Of a stretch of DNA of 64,000 nucleotides, positions 43,708 to 52,553 are shown in pieces. The notes beneath the pieces were generated by a model. The model was not told the DNA's origin. It was given only the letters and a program-made list of their open reading frames with translations, and made no database searches. This DNA is from JAVBLW01 sp031553215. Lineage in GTDB: Bacteria; Bacillota_I; Bacilli_A; Acholeplasmatales; Anaeroplasmataceae. The stretch is from contig JAVBLW010000003.1 of the NCBI GenBank assembly GCA_031553215.1, positions 186,001-250,000 on the forward strand. The letters are read 5' to 3'. Each line of letters begins with the position of its first letter. Positions within the stretch are counted from its first letter, which is position 1. The position numbers and the translations under genes are program-made.

Positions 43708-45150
43708 TTATCCTCCAATTATATCTTTTACCGCTTCAATATCACTATACTTAATTACTTCATTTTCTTTAATTTGAACCTTCTCAACACCTTTTCCTAA
43801 TATCAATATTACATCATTTGAACTACTTTTATCATATGCAAGCTTAATTGCTTTATATCTATCTAGACAAACGTAATGTTCCTTCTTTATTCCCTCTTCA
43901 ATATCATTTATAATCTTTTGTTCATCCTCAAATCTAGGATTGTCATTAGTTAAAACTATATTATCAGCACACTCATCTAAAATGCTACCAATCATACTTC
44001 TTTTACTAGAATCCCTGTTTCCTCCACATCCCATTACAACCCAGGTATTTTTAAATCCCATATTTTTAATACTATCTAATACCTGTTTTACGCCATCTGG
44101 GGTATGTGCATAATCAACAATTAATGTTTTATTTTCTGATCTAAATACTTCCATTCTTCCAGGAATTTTTCTGAAAATAGTTAAATAATATAGGATATCA
44201 TTTATTTCGTATCCCAGATTATAAACTAAGGCTACAAAAGCCAAAATATTATATACGTTAAATTTTCCAACTAAATTTGTACTTGCCTCATAATAAGAAT
44301 TTCCTATTCTTATAGAAAAGGACATTTTATCAATTTTATATGAAATATTCTCAGCCGTTATCTTTGCTCTATCTAGCCCATAACTAATAACTTTGCATTC
44401 AGAAATCCTATTAAATAAATCAAATGATTTATCATCTTTATTTAATATTACAAAATTTTTATTATCGTTTTTAATTTTAGAAAATATTATTCCTTTTGTA
44501 TATAAATAGCTACTTATATCTTTATGGTAATCTAAATGATCTACAGTAAGATTAGTCATTATTAGCTGATTAAATTTTATACCATATACTCTTAATTCTT
44601 CTATCGCAATACTAGAAACTTCCATAATCAAGTACTTTATTTTTTCCTTAATACATTTTTCAATACAATTATATATAACATCAATATCAGGAGTTGTATT
44701 AATAGAATTATTTAATTTATCACCATAATATATTCCATTTGTACCTATTAACATACTCGGAATACTTTTATATGAAAAGAAATTATGAATTAAAGTGGTT
44801 ATTGATGTTTTTCCATTTGTCCCCGTAACACCAATTATATTTACTTTTTTTTGCAAACGCTCATATATTACTTCTAATAATTGAGAATATATTTTTTTAC
44901 TATTCTCAACACGAAAATAATAGATATTAGGATTATTCTTAATAATATCATTTTGATATATTATTACACTCGCTCCCTTATCTATTGCTTCATTTACATA
45001 GTCATGTCCATCATGATTTTGACCTTTAATACATACAAATATATCATTTATCACAACTTTTCTACTATCACATACAACTGCATTAATCTTAATATCCTTT
45101 TTATAACAATTATTTATATTAACTTTTTTTAATAGTTTAAATAGTCTCAC
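43708..45150 (-). CDS. murE: UDP-MurNAc-tripeptide synthetase MurE
   Basis: About 480 residues. GTG at 45150 is the best start (GGTGAT a few nt upstream); an ATG 12 nt earlier has no site. Motifs: DSRKV, GVTGTNGKTSI, NTTPD, TNLTVDHLDYHKD, VDYAHTPDGVKQ, VMGCGGNRDSSKR, NDNPRFED. The NDNPRFED region: the fourth-position motif is DNPR, the meso-diaminopimelate type (L-Lys enzymes usually have DNPA). So the cell wall may contain meso-DAP. Confidence 0.94.
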   Translation of the reverse strand: MRLFKLLKKVNINNCYKKDIKINAVVCDSRKVVINDIFVCIKGQNHDGHDYVNEAIDKGASVIIYQNDIIKNNPNIYYFRVENSKKIYSQLLEVIYERLQKKVNIIGVTGTNGKTSITTLIHNFFSYKSIPSMLIGTNGIYYGDKLNNSINTTPDIDVIYNCIEKCIKEKIKYLIMEVSSIAIEELRVYGIKFNQLIMTNLTVDHLDYHKDISSYLYTKGIIFSKIKNDNKNFVILNKDDKSFDLFNRISECKVISYGLDRAKITAENISYKIDKMSFSIRIGNSYYEASTNLVGKFNVYNILAFVALVYNLGYEINDILYYLTIFRKIPGRMEVFRSENKTLIVDYAHTPDGVKQVLDSIKNMGFKNTWVVMGCGGNRDSSKRSMIGSILDECADNIVLTNDNPRFEDEQKIINDIEEGIKKEHYVCLDRYKAIKLAYDKSSSNDVILILGKGVEKVQIKENEVIKYSDIEAVKDIIGG

Positions 45151-45162
45151 ACAATCACCCAT

Positions 45163-45351
45163 ATAACTATATGCGCTTGTCTATTTTCATATTCTTTAAA
45201 ACGAATTAATCTCACATTATGATAAATTATTCATTTTTTTCACATATTTTATGTTCATAGTGATATTTTTACTATAAATTAAATATAATTAATTAGTAAA
45301 AAATGCACTTATCATAATTTTATGATATAATTTATATGGAGGTGTTGCATT
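45163..45351. other. Intergenic, divergent control region
   Basis: 189 nt between divergent murE and degV copy 2. TGATATAAT near 45331-45339 is a likely extended -10 for degV, with a GGAGGTG ribosome-binding site 13 nt downstream. No gene or RNA structure seen in the rest. Confidence 0.5.
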
Positions 45352-46173
45352 ATGAAATTTAATATAATAGCTGACAGTTCATGTGACTTGTCTAATGATT
45401 ATATAACTGAAGATAACATAAGACTTAGTATTATCCCTTTAACTATTAATGTCGGTGAAAAATCATTTATTGACAATGAAAACTTAGATATTACTGAAAT
45501 GTTAACTGAGATGCATAATTACTCAAGCAAGTCTACTTCTTCTTGTCCGGCTCCTGGTTTATTTATGGAAGCTTACGAAGATGCTGATTATTCTTTTGTT
45601 GTTACTATTTCAAAGAAACTATCAGGAACATATAATTCTGCATTATTAACTGCTAAAGATAATAGCAATATTCATGTTATTGATTCTAAAGCTACTTCAG
45701 GTAGTATGATATTAATAATTGATGAATTAGTAAGATTAATAAAAACAGGAAAATCATTTGAAGAGATTAAAACAGAAATTGATGCTTACGTAGAAAATAT
45801 TACTTTATTCTTTGTACTAGATAAATTTGAAAATCTAGTAAAAAATGGAAGAATGGGTAAATTAACTAGTTTATTCGCAACCATTTTAAGAATTAAACCT
45901 TTATGTGAAGCCAACGAAGGTGAAATCAAAATTAAGGAAAAACCAAGAACAAGAATGGCTGCCCTAAAAAGATTGGTTGACAATATCAAAGAAAAATGTA
46001 CTGACATCAAAAATCGTGTTTGTATTATTTCTCATTGTTTCTGTAAAAATGATGCTGATGAGTTAAAAGTAATGATTGAAAATGAATACGATTTTAAAGA
46101 AATTAGAGTAATTGAAACTAGGGGATTATGTTCATTCTATGCACTTGAAGGCGGACTTCTAGTTGCTTTCTAA
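45352..46173 (+). CDS. DegV-family fatty-acid-binding protein (copy 2)
   Basis: 273 residues. DegV motifs: IIADSSCDLS, PLTINVG, SFIDNENL, KSTSSCPAPG (acyl-carboxylate loop), ISKKLSGTYNSA, VIDSKATSGSM, VKNGRMGKLTS, IKPLCEANEGEIK. Distinct from copy 1, so probably different acyl-chain preference, as in other Firmicutes. Transcribed alone from its own promoter. Confidence 0.9.
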   Translation: MKFNIIADSSCDLSNDYITEDNIRLSIIPLTINVGEKSFIDNENLDITEMLTEMHNYSSKSTSSCPAPGLFMEAYEDADYSFVVTISKKLSGTYNSALLTAKDNSNIHVIDSKATSGSMILIIDELVRLIKTGKSFEEIKTEIDAYVENITLFFVLDKFENLVKNGRMGKLTSLFATILRIKPLCEANEGEIKIKEKPRTRMAALKRLVDNIKEKCTDIKNRVCIISHCFCKNDADELKVMIENEYDFKEIRVIETRGLCSFYALEGGLLVAF

Positions 46174-46174
46174 C

Positions 46175-46213
46175 AAAAAAAGAAATTAATTTTTGAAATT
46201 AATTTCTTTTTTT
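46175..46213. terminator. Bidirectional terminator
   Basis: 18-bp perfect stem AAAAAAAGAAATTAATTT/AAATTAATTTCTTTTTTT with 3-nt loop, between converging degV copy 2 and DUF815 gene. Confidence 0.85.
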
Positions 46214-46218
46214 ATTGC

Positions 46219-47436
46219 CTAAATATCTTTTCCACCACTTGCAATAAATTTAACAAATTGCTCAGCAGTTCTACCAGAAAGATTACCATACTTAATTTCC
46301 CATTGAGAAGCTTTATACATTAATTCACTTTCTTCCATAATAATATTATGTTTTTTTGCTAATACAGAAACAATTTGCTTAAACTCCTTATTATCAGGAG
46401 ACATAAATAATACCTGCAAACCAAACCTAGCCGCTAATGAAAGTTTCTCAGCTTTTGTTTCATTACGATGTAAATCATCCATAATTCCACCATTATCAGC
46501 CATAGTTTCTTTTATTAAATGTCTTCTATTCGAAGTTGCATAAACTAGTACATTCTTCGGTTTATTTTCAAGTCCACCTTCAATAATTGATTTCAAATGC
46601 TTATATTCCACCTCGTGCTCTTCAAAAGATAAATCATCCATATATATAATAAATGAATAATGACGTTTCTTTAATTCAGCAATTAGATTAGCAACATCAC
46701 TCATTTGATGCTTATAGACTTCAATCATTCTTAACCCTTGAGGATAGAACATATTTAATGCGGCTTTAATTGATGTAGACTTACCAGTACCACTATCTCC
46801 ATAAAGTAGGGCATTATTAGCTTCTTTTCCAGTTACAAATGACAAAGTATTTTGGATAACTCTTTCTTTTTGCCATGTATAACCGACTAAATCATCAAAA
46901 GAAACTTTTAATACATTTTTGATTGGAATTAAACTACCTTCATCACTTATCCTAAATGCTTTATGAAAGCCTAAGTCTCCAACTCCATTTTTTTGATAGA
47001 ATTTTTTTAATATTTCAAACATCTCTTTTTCATTGTTTGAATAATATAATTCTCTTGCCAGATTATAAATTAAATTTACTATATCAATATCATAATGAGT
47101 ATAATTAGATCTTTCAATATTGAAATTCATAATATAATTTGCCATATCTTTATTTATTTCTGATAAATCCAAATGAATCAATTCATTAATAATTTTTAGA
47201 TCATTCATTACGATATTAGTATCACCTAAAATATCGCCATTATTTTCGCATGATAAAGAAAACAAGTTTTCATTATATGCTAACTCGTAAGCAATATACA
47301 TACTCCATAAATTTCCAACAAATCCATGTTCATATCCAAAACTTATTAAATCAACCAGTGCCTTTTCATCTTTTTTTAAAATATTTTCAAATAATTCTTT
47401 ATTTTTAAAATTTTTATAAACAAATAATGTTTGCAT
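46219..47436 (-). CDS. AAA+ ATPase, DUF815 family
   Basis: 405 residues. C-terminal AAA+ module: Walker A LLYGDSGTGKSTSIKA (about 225), Walker B SFIIYMDDLSFEE, sensor region VYATSNRRHLIKE, and the MDDLHRNETKAEKLSLAARFGLQ stretch typical of DUF815. N-terminal 190 residues are helical and less conserved. Substrate unknown; by homology a stand-alone chaperone-like ATPase. Single gene. Confidence 0.9.
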   Translation of the reverse strand: MQTLFVYKNFKNKELFENILKKDEKALVDLISFGYEHGFVGNLWSMYIAYELAYNENLFSLSCENNGDILGDTNIVMNDLKIINELIHLDLSEINKDMANYIMNFNIERSNYTHYDIDIVNLIYNLARELYYSNNEKEMFEILKKFYQKNGVGDLGFHKAFRISDEGSLIPIKNVLKVSFDDLVGYTWQKERVIQNTLSFVTGKEANNALLYGDSGTGKSTSIKAALNMFYPQGLRMIEVYKHQMSDVANLIAELKKRHYSFIIYMDDLSFEEHEVEYKHLKSIIEGGLENKPKNVLVYATSNRRHLIKETMADNGGIMDDLHRNETKAEKLSLAARFGLQVLFMSPDNKEFKQIVSVLAKKHNIIMEESELMYKASQWEIKYGNLSGRTAEQFVKFIASGGKDI

Positions 47437-47495
47437 AATAATCCCTACTTCTTTTTAATATCTATATTATACAAAATATTTTATGTTTTTCATAC

Positions 47496-48398
47496 TCATA
47501 TTAATAAAAACATTAAAAAAAACATTATTCCACTAACAGCTGATATTATTATTTTGAAAATAAAAAAAGATAAATATTTCATATTCTCATTAATTGATAA
47601 TATTTGAAAATGAATACTAATACCGCCAAATGAAAGAAATATACTAGACAATAATCCTTTCATAATAATCGACATATCAACATTCATCAATTTATTTGTT
47701 CCAGATAAAACTTCCAACAATGATGAAACTACTATATTTACGTTAGTAGGAAAATAAAAAAGTTCATTTAATATTGCAAAAAAAACATTAAATATTACTA
47801 TTACCCCTAGAATATTTAAAATAACTACCATATTTTTTGATATCGACCCTACAAATTCCTTCGGATAGTTAGTTTTTTCTATTTTATTCATTTGGATTAC
47901 TTCTCTTTTTTGATATTTAAAATGATAAATATACATTACAACGAAACTACTAAGATAATGACAAAAAATAAAAATTATACTTAAGCTGATCTTATTAAAT
48001 AGCGTTGAAACAAATATTATCAAAAACATTGGTGACATAAAACTAGTAAATTTCAATAAATATTCAGCTTCTATATTATCTATTTCAGAATCATTTAAGG
48101 CATTCTTAACCATTCTACTTCCACCAGGGTTCCCTACTAACAAACTCATCAGTATAATAAAAACAGATTTTTCATAATTAATATGAAATACATTTCTAAA
48201 AAATTTAAACAACTTTTTAGAGATATATTTACTTAAATCACTTTTCGATATTAAGTCCGTTATTATAAAAGAAAAAAACATCGTTGGAAAAATTATTGAA
48301 CTCCACAAAGTAAGGGATTCTATTGAAACAGTAAGAACAATATCTTTATATAACAAAGATAAATAAAAAAGAAACAACAATATAAATGATATGAGCAT
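47496..48398 (-). CDS. Membrane protein, YlbJ-like (Gate domain)
   Basis: 300 residues, about eight membrane segments. ESLTLWSSIIFPTMFFSFIITDLI and LVGNPGGSRMVKNALND resemble the YlbJ/nucleoside-recognition (Gate) family, whose Bacillus member is a sporulation membrane protein. GGTGAT before the ATG. The similarity is by motif memory only. If correct it raises the question of whether this organism sporulates; no other sporulation gene is certain in the window. Confidence 0.65.
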   Translation of the reverse strand: MLISFILLFLFYLSLLYKDIVLTVSIESLTLWSSIIFPTMFFSFIITDLISKSDLSKYISKKLFKFFRNVFHINYEKSVFIILMSLLVGNPGGSRMVKNALNDSEIDNIEAEYLLKFTSFMSPMFLIIFVSTLFNKISLSIIFIFCHYLSSFVVMYIYHFKYQKREVIQMNKIEKTNYPKEFVGSISKNMVVILNILGVIVIFNVFFAILNELFYFPTNVNIVVSSLLEVLSGTNKLMNVDMSIIMKGLLSSIFLSFGGISIHFQILSINENMKYLSFFIFKIIISAVSGIMFFLMFLLI

Positions 48399-48633
48399 AT
48401 AATCACCACTAATTATATGCTCATCTTTTATACATTATTTATAAAAAACTGGGTTTTATAATTTAATAGTACGATAGATATCCCTTCAATTAAAGGTATA
48501 GTATCTATAAATTATTATAATAATATTTAAAAAATACACAACTATTTAAGGAAAATCGAACTTGGTAAAAATATAATGAAAAATGATATTCATCAAAGAA
48601 TATCATTTATATATACATTTTTGTATTATTATT
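48399..48633 (-). other. 235-nt intergenic region with two hairpins
   Basis: Holds (a) AAATGATATTC/GAATATCATTT (about 48580-48609), a terminator-like stem for ilvE with a T-rich flank, and (b) an imperfect hairpin TAGATA..CCTTT..AAGG..TATCTA (about 48473-48510) upstream of the YlbJ-like gene, which might be its leader. No gene seen. Confidence 0.45.
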
Positions 48634-49698
48634 TTACTTTACTTCGTATGTCCAACCGTATTCATCATCAATATCGCCCCATTGAATACCAGTTAACTCA
48701 TCATACAATTTTTGTGTTAATTTACCAATTTCATTATTTGAAACAGTAACTACATCATCTTTATAACGTAAGACACCAATAGGAGAAATAACTGCAGCAG
48801 TTCCTGTACCAAATGCTTCTTTTAAAGAACCATTCTTTCCAGCTTCCATTAATTCATCAATAGATAATTGTCTTTCAGATACTTTATATCCCCAGTCCTT
48901 CAATATCTTGATAATTGAATTTCTAGTAACACCAGGTAATACACTACCATCAATAGGTGAAGTTATAATCTCATCATTAATGTAGAACATAACATTCATT
49001 GTTCCTACTTCTTCAACATATTTACGGTGAACTCCGTCTAACCATAAAACTTGACTATATCCTAGTTTTGCAGCTTTAACTTGTCCAATAATACTTGAAG
49101 CATAGTTCCCACCACATTTAGCAAAACCTGTTCCACCTTTTACAGCACGAACATATTCATCTTCAACGAAAATTTTAACCGGTTTTAAACCCTCTTTATA
49201 ATAAGCACCAACAGGTGAACAAATTACTAAGAATTTATAATGACTACCAGCATGTACTCCAAGTTCACTTTCATAGGCAAACATAAATGGTCTTATATAT
49301 AAAGATGTATTAGGTGCAGTTGGAATCCAGTCCAAATTAGCTTTTACTGCTAGCTCAACAGCTTTAACGAAATCCTTAACTTCAATTTGTGGCATGCATA
49401 ATCTTTCATTAGACTTTTGCATACGTAATGCATTCATTTCTGGGCGAAATAATAATACTTTGCCTTTTTTAGTTTTATAAGCTTTAAGTCCTTCAAATGT
49501 TTCTTGTGCATAATGTAGGACAACTTGTGCAGGATCAAATGGAATTGGTCCATATGGGCATATTTGTGCATCATGCCATCCTTTCCCTTCTGTGTAGTCC
49601 ATCATAAACATATAATCAGCGAAATATTTACCAAATCCTAGATTATTAAAATCTGGTTTTTCTCTTAATTCGGTAGCTTTGATATAATTAACTTTCAT
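48634..49698 (-). CDS. ilvE: Branched-chain amino acid aminotransferase
   Basis: 354 residues from the ATG at 49698 (GAGGT 7 nt upstream; the frame continues to 49755 without a site). Class IV PLP aminotransferase of the long (BCAT) type: QTFEGLKAYK, RMQKSNERLCMP, PLP lysine in LDGVHRKYVEEVGTMN, PGVTRNSII, and FGTGTAAVISPIG. Final step of Ile/Leu/Val synthesis or first step of degradation. Single gene; no ilv operon in the window. Confidence 0.96.
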   Translation of the reverse strand: MKVNYIKATELREKPDFNNLGFGKYFADYMFMMDYTEGKGWHDAQICPYGPIPFDPAQVVLHYAQETFEGLKAYKTKKGKVLLFRPEMNALRMQKSNERLCMPQIEVKDFVKAVELAVKANLDWIPTAPNTSLYIRPFMFAYESELGVHAGSHYKFLVICSPVGAYYKEGLKPVKIFVEDEYVRAVKGGTGFAKCGGNYASSIIGQVKAAKLGYSQVLWLDGVHRKYVEEVGTMNVMFYINDEIITSPIDGSVLPGVTRNSIIKILKDWGYKVSERQLSIDELMEAGKNGSLKEAFGTGTAAVISPIGVLRYKDDVVTVSNNEIGKLTQKLYDELTGIQWGDIDDEYGWTYEVK

Positions 49699-49726
49699 AT
49701 ATAATACCTCAATTCTAATATATACA

Positions 49727-49755
49727 ATTATATTCCTTTTTCTAGTATAAATCAA
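49727..49755 (-). promoter_or_regulatory. Promoter of ilvE
   Basis: TTGATT (49755-49750), 17 nt, TATAAT (49732-49727) on the minus strand. Confidence 0.75.
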
Positions 49756-49775
49756 TACTTCCCTAGTGATTTTTC

Positions 49776-49804
49776 TTGTTAGTTTTATTAAATCATGATA
49801 TAAT
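49776..49804 (+). promoter_or_regulatory. Promoter of small membrane protein gene
   Basis: TTGTTA (49776-49781), 17 nt ending in TGA, TATAAT (49799-49804); divergent from the ilvE promoter with only about 20 bp between -35 boxes. Confidence 0.7.
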
Positions 49805-49833
49805 TAAAAAATATAGAAAGTAGGATTAATTAT

Positions 49834-50094
49834 ATGTTTTTTTATGGGACCGCAGGTATTTTTTTAGGAATTGTAATAATGATTGCTGGTATATTTTCAA
49901 TAAGAACTAGTAAAAAATTAAATAATAAAAATACTTTCAAATTAGGTATAATAGAAATCGTAATTTCTTCTATCCTCATAATTTCTTCTATTATTGGATT
50001 CATAACTGACTATGAATTGATTGCCATCATAATAATGACAATATCTATGTTAACATTAGTAATTTCTATAAAAAAATTGGAGAAAAAAAGCTGA
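49834..50094 (+). CDS. Small membrane protein, three helices
   Basis: 86 residues. Hydrophobic segments about 1-22, 38-58 and 62-80, basic turns between. TGA stop. No recognised family. Own promoter; a GTAGGA-type site precedes the ATG. Confidence 0.65.
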   Translation: MFFYGTAGIFLGIVIMIAGIFSIRTSKKLNNKNTFKLGIIEIVISSILIISSIIGFITDYELIAIIIMTISMLTLVISIKKLEKKS

Positions 50095-50109
50095 TTTTCA
50101 AAAAAAGAC

Positions 50110-50138
50110 TTTACATTCATTTTAACTTATACTATAAT
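50110..50138 (+). promoter_or_regulatory. Promoter of tRNA-Arg
   Basis: TTTACA (50110-50115), 17 nt, TATAAT (50133-50138), 28 nt before the mature 5' end. Confidence 0.75.
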
Positions 50139-50166
50139 GTAATGGCAGTCAAAAAACGGCTAACGT

Positions 50167-50243
50167 GGAACATTAGCTCAGCTGGATAGAGCACACGCCT
50201 TCTAAGCGTGCGGTCGAAGGTTCGAATCCTTTATGTTCCGCCA
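50167..50243 (+). tRNA. tRNA-Arg (anticodon TCT)
   Basis: 77 nt with encoded CCA. Acceptor GGAACAT/ATGTTCC; anticodon stem CACGC/GCGTG with loop CTTCTAA, anticodon TCT; T arm GGTTCGAATCC. Reads AGA/AGG, the preferred Arg codons of AT-rich genomes. Confidence 0.96.
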
Positions 50244-50254
50244 TCTTAAAAATT

Positions 50255-50280
50255 AACGGTTCAATTGAGCCGTTTTTATT
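50255..50280 (+). terminator. Terminator of tRNA-Arg
   Basis: AACGGTTC/GAGCCGTT, loop AATT, then TTTTATTTT. Confidence 0.8.
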
Positions 50281-50391
50281 TTATCCTTTTTAATAATATT
50301 AAAACTTTATCAATACTTCCCATAATATATCAAAACTGATAAAATTATATTAAATTGATAATTTTTCTAGTAATGAAAGGAAATAAAAGAA

Positions 50392-50646
50392 ATGGGAAGA
50401 AAAGCTACAAAATTTAATAAATCGACTTGCTGCATATTTATTTGGAGTTGCTTAATGGAAAAGCAAGATGAATATAATACGATGCAATACTATTGTGACT
50501 CTTTATCTTTAGAAAGTCAAAGTTGTAAAAGGTATATTTCAGAATTAAGAAATAGTATTGTTGATATAGAAGAACTTAGAAATAATTTTGAAGATTTAAT
50601 TTATGATCGTGCAACAAAATCATATAGGTTAATCCGAAGACAATAA
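50392..50646 (+). CDS. Small winged-helix-like protein
   Basis: 84 residues; AAAGGA about 10 nt before the ATG. Pattern L-S-CKRYISELRNSI followed by LIYDRATKSYRLIRR looks like the recognition helix and wing of a DeoR/WYL-type N-terminal helix-turn-helix (compare S-RT-RYI...IxYDxxxxxYxL), but no ligand domain follows. Three Cys occur in the first 20 residues. Function unknown; possible small DNA-binding protein. Confidence 0.55.
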   Translation: MGRKATKFNKSTCCIFIWSCLMEKQDEYNTMQYYCDSLSLESQSCKRYISELRNSIVDIEELRNNFEDLIYDRATKSYRLIRRQ

Positions 50647-50681
50647 AAAAGGAATCAAATACGTTCATTGATTCCTTTTTT
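50645..50681. terminator. Bidirectional terminator
   Basis: AAAAAAGGAATCAA/TTGATTCCTTTTTT with 9-nt loop between converging genes. Confidence 0.85.
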
Positions 50682-50708
50682 AAATATAAACTTGATATTT
50701 ATATCAGT

Positions 50709-51497
50709 TTACTTTTCTAATTCTTTTGCTCTTTTACTACAATTAACTGAACATTCTTTAATTGTATCATTTAAATTATGATTATCAAAAACATATATCC
50801 CTTCAATTGTAGTACCACCTTTACTACAAACATCATTGATTAGTGTATCTAAATCTTTTTCTGTTTGCATTAGCATATTAGCACATCCAATTGAAGCATT
50901 AGCAATAATTTGTTTTGCTTGTTCATAAGTTGCACCATTTTCTACAGCCGTTTTAATAAATCCTCTTACAAAATAATAAAAGTAAGCTGGATAACTACCA
51001 TTAAGTGGCAATAGTACATTGATTAGTTCCTCATCAACTATTTCGCATACACCTAAAGCATCAAATATATCTTTTACTGGCTTTGCTTCTTCTAAAGAAA
51101 CATTTTGGCCAATAGCCATTGTTGTAGCACCTTGCTTAATAGATACTGAAGTATTTGGCATTACACGAACATATTTTAAATCACCTAAATTATTTTTTAA
51201 ATAATCCAAGGTAATTCCAGCTGCAATACTAAGTATTAACTTAGGCGTTTTTGTGGCTTTTTTTAGTTCACTCATTACTTCTGGAAATGTTTGAGGTTTA
51301 ATTGCAAAAATAACTAATTCAGAGTTTTCAAAAACTTCTAATTCGTTTTTTGCAGATGCAAATCCAGCTGATAATATTTTATCAGTTTCTAAGCTATATA
51401 TTAAAATATCTTTATTAGTATAAAGCTTTGCATCTATTATTCCATTAATAATAGCTTCACCCATTTTACCAAAGCCTAATAATCCTATTTTGTACAT
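50709..51497 (-). CDS. proC: Pyrroline-5-carboxylate reductase
   Basis: 262 residues. Last step of proline synthesis. NAD(P)-binding GLLGFGKMGEAIINGI, FAIKPQ, SIAAGITLDYL, RVMPNTSVSIKQGAT and C-terminal VCSKGGTTIEGI. Adjacent to purM-like (11-nt gap), probably cotranscribed with purM-like and rlmCD genes. Confidence 0.96.
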   Translation of the reverse strand: MYKIGLLGFGKMGEAIINGIIDAKLYTNKDILIYSLETDKILSAGFASAKNELEVFENSELVIFAIKPQTFPEVMSELKKATKTPKLILSIAAGITLDYLKNNLGDLKYVRVMPNTSVSIKQGATTMAIGQNVSLEEAKPVKDIFDALGVCEIVDEELINVLLPLNGSYPAYFYYFVRGFIKTAVENGATYEQAKQIIANASIGCANMLMQTEKDLDTLINDVCSKGGTTIEGIYVFDNHNLNDTIKECSVNCSKRAKELEK

Positions 51498-51508
51498 AAT
51501 TTCACCTA

Positions 51509-52540
51509 TTAATTCCAGTTAAGTTCTCCAGTTAAGTTAACTTTTCTGTTACCTTTTACAGTTTTACCAATAACATAAGCATTCATATTTGATTTTGCTA
51601 AGTGATTGATAATTTCATTTGCATTTTCTTTTTTAGCAACAATAGCTAATCCTACACCTAAATTAAATGTACGAATCATATCAGCTACTTCAACATTACC
51701 AAATTTTTTTAACACTTTAAAAATATTTAAAACTTGGTATTTTGTTAAATCAATTTCAGCATCAATTCCAGAAGGTAATATTCTATTTAAATTTTCAGCA
51801 ATTCCTCCACCAGTAATATGTGCCATACCTTTTATAATTCCACTATCAAATAAATCTTTAACAGCATTATAGTAGCAACGGTGTGGTTCAAGTACTACAT
51901 CAATGAATTTTCTTCCATCAACTATTTCATCTAATACAGCAGGGTATTCTTTCATTATTTTTCTTACTAAAGTATATCCATTAGTATGGATACCACTTGA
52001 TTCAACAGAGATTACAACATCATCTTCTTCTATTGCACTACCATCAATTATCTTATCTCTATCAACAACACCAACAATACTAGAAGTTAGGATATATGTT
52101 CCTTCTGCAAGAACTCCTGGTTGTTCTGATGTTTCTCCACCAGTTAATACACATCCCTGAGCTTTACACGCATCCGCTACAGCCTTTACAATCGCGTTTA
52201 CGTCTTCTTTTTTCATTTTACCACAGATTATAGCATCTTGAACGGTTAACGGCTTAGCGCCCATTACAATACAGTCATTTATTAAATGATTAATCATATC
52301 ATAAGAAACATTTTCTAACTTTCCATATTGAGCTGCAAGTAATTGTTTTGATCCTGGTTCTTCTGTTTTTAATACTAAAACAGGATTTTTAATATCAGGG
52401 AATGAAAAGTCATATAATGATGCGAATGCACCAACTTTATTTAAAACTCTTTTTTCTTCAGTTACTAAAATTTTACCCATTTCAGCTTTAGCTTCATTAG
52501 CCTCATCAATATTTACTTCGTATTTTAATTTTTTATCCAT
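51509..52540 (-). CDS. purM: AIR synthase-like protein (PurM family), variant
   Basis: 343 residues. PurM fold: N-terminal domain with NDCIVMGAKPLTVQDAIICG, middle ILTGGETSEQPGV, then IHTNGYTLVRKI and HITGGGIAENLNRILPSG, all close to AIR synthetase (purine step 5, ATP-dependent closure of the imidazole ring). The usual DGVGTK nucleotide loop is replaced by KTEEPGSK, as in a divergent PurM branch, so it may act on a related substrate. No other pur gene is present in the window. Confidence 0.8.
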   Translation of the reverse strand: MDKKLKYEVNIDEANEAKAEMGKILVTEEKRVLNKVGAFASLYDFSFPDIKNPVLVLKTEEPGSKQLLAAQYGKLENVSYDMINHLINDCIVMGAKPLTVQDAIICGKMKKEDVNAIVKAVADACKAQGCVLTGGETSEQPGVLAEGTYILTSSIVGVVDRDKIIDGSAIEEDDVVISVESSGIHTNGYTLVRKIMKEYPAVLDEIVDGRKFIDVVLEPHRCYYNAVKDLFDSGIIKGMAHITGGGIAENLNRILPSGIDAEIDLTKYQVLNIFKVLKKFGNVEVADMIRTFNLGVGLAIVAKKENANEIINHLAKSNMNAYVIGKTVKGNRKVNLTGELNWN

Positions 52541-52553
52541 TTTTCTCTACCTC

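Noticed and set aside
50049..50097. TGA read as tryptophan (mycoplasma code)
   Set aside because: TGA closes the small membrane protein at 50094 and other genes (for example trpE/trpG junction), and TGG is used throughout for Trp.
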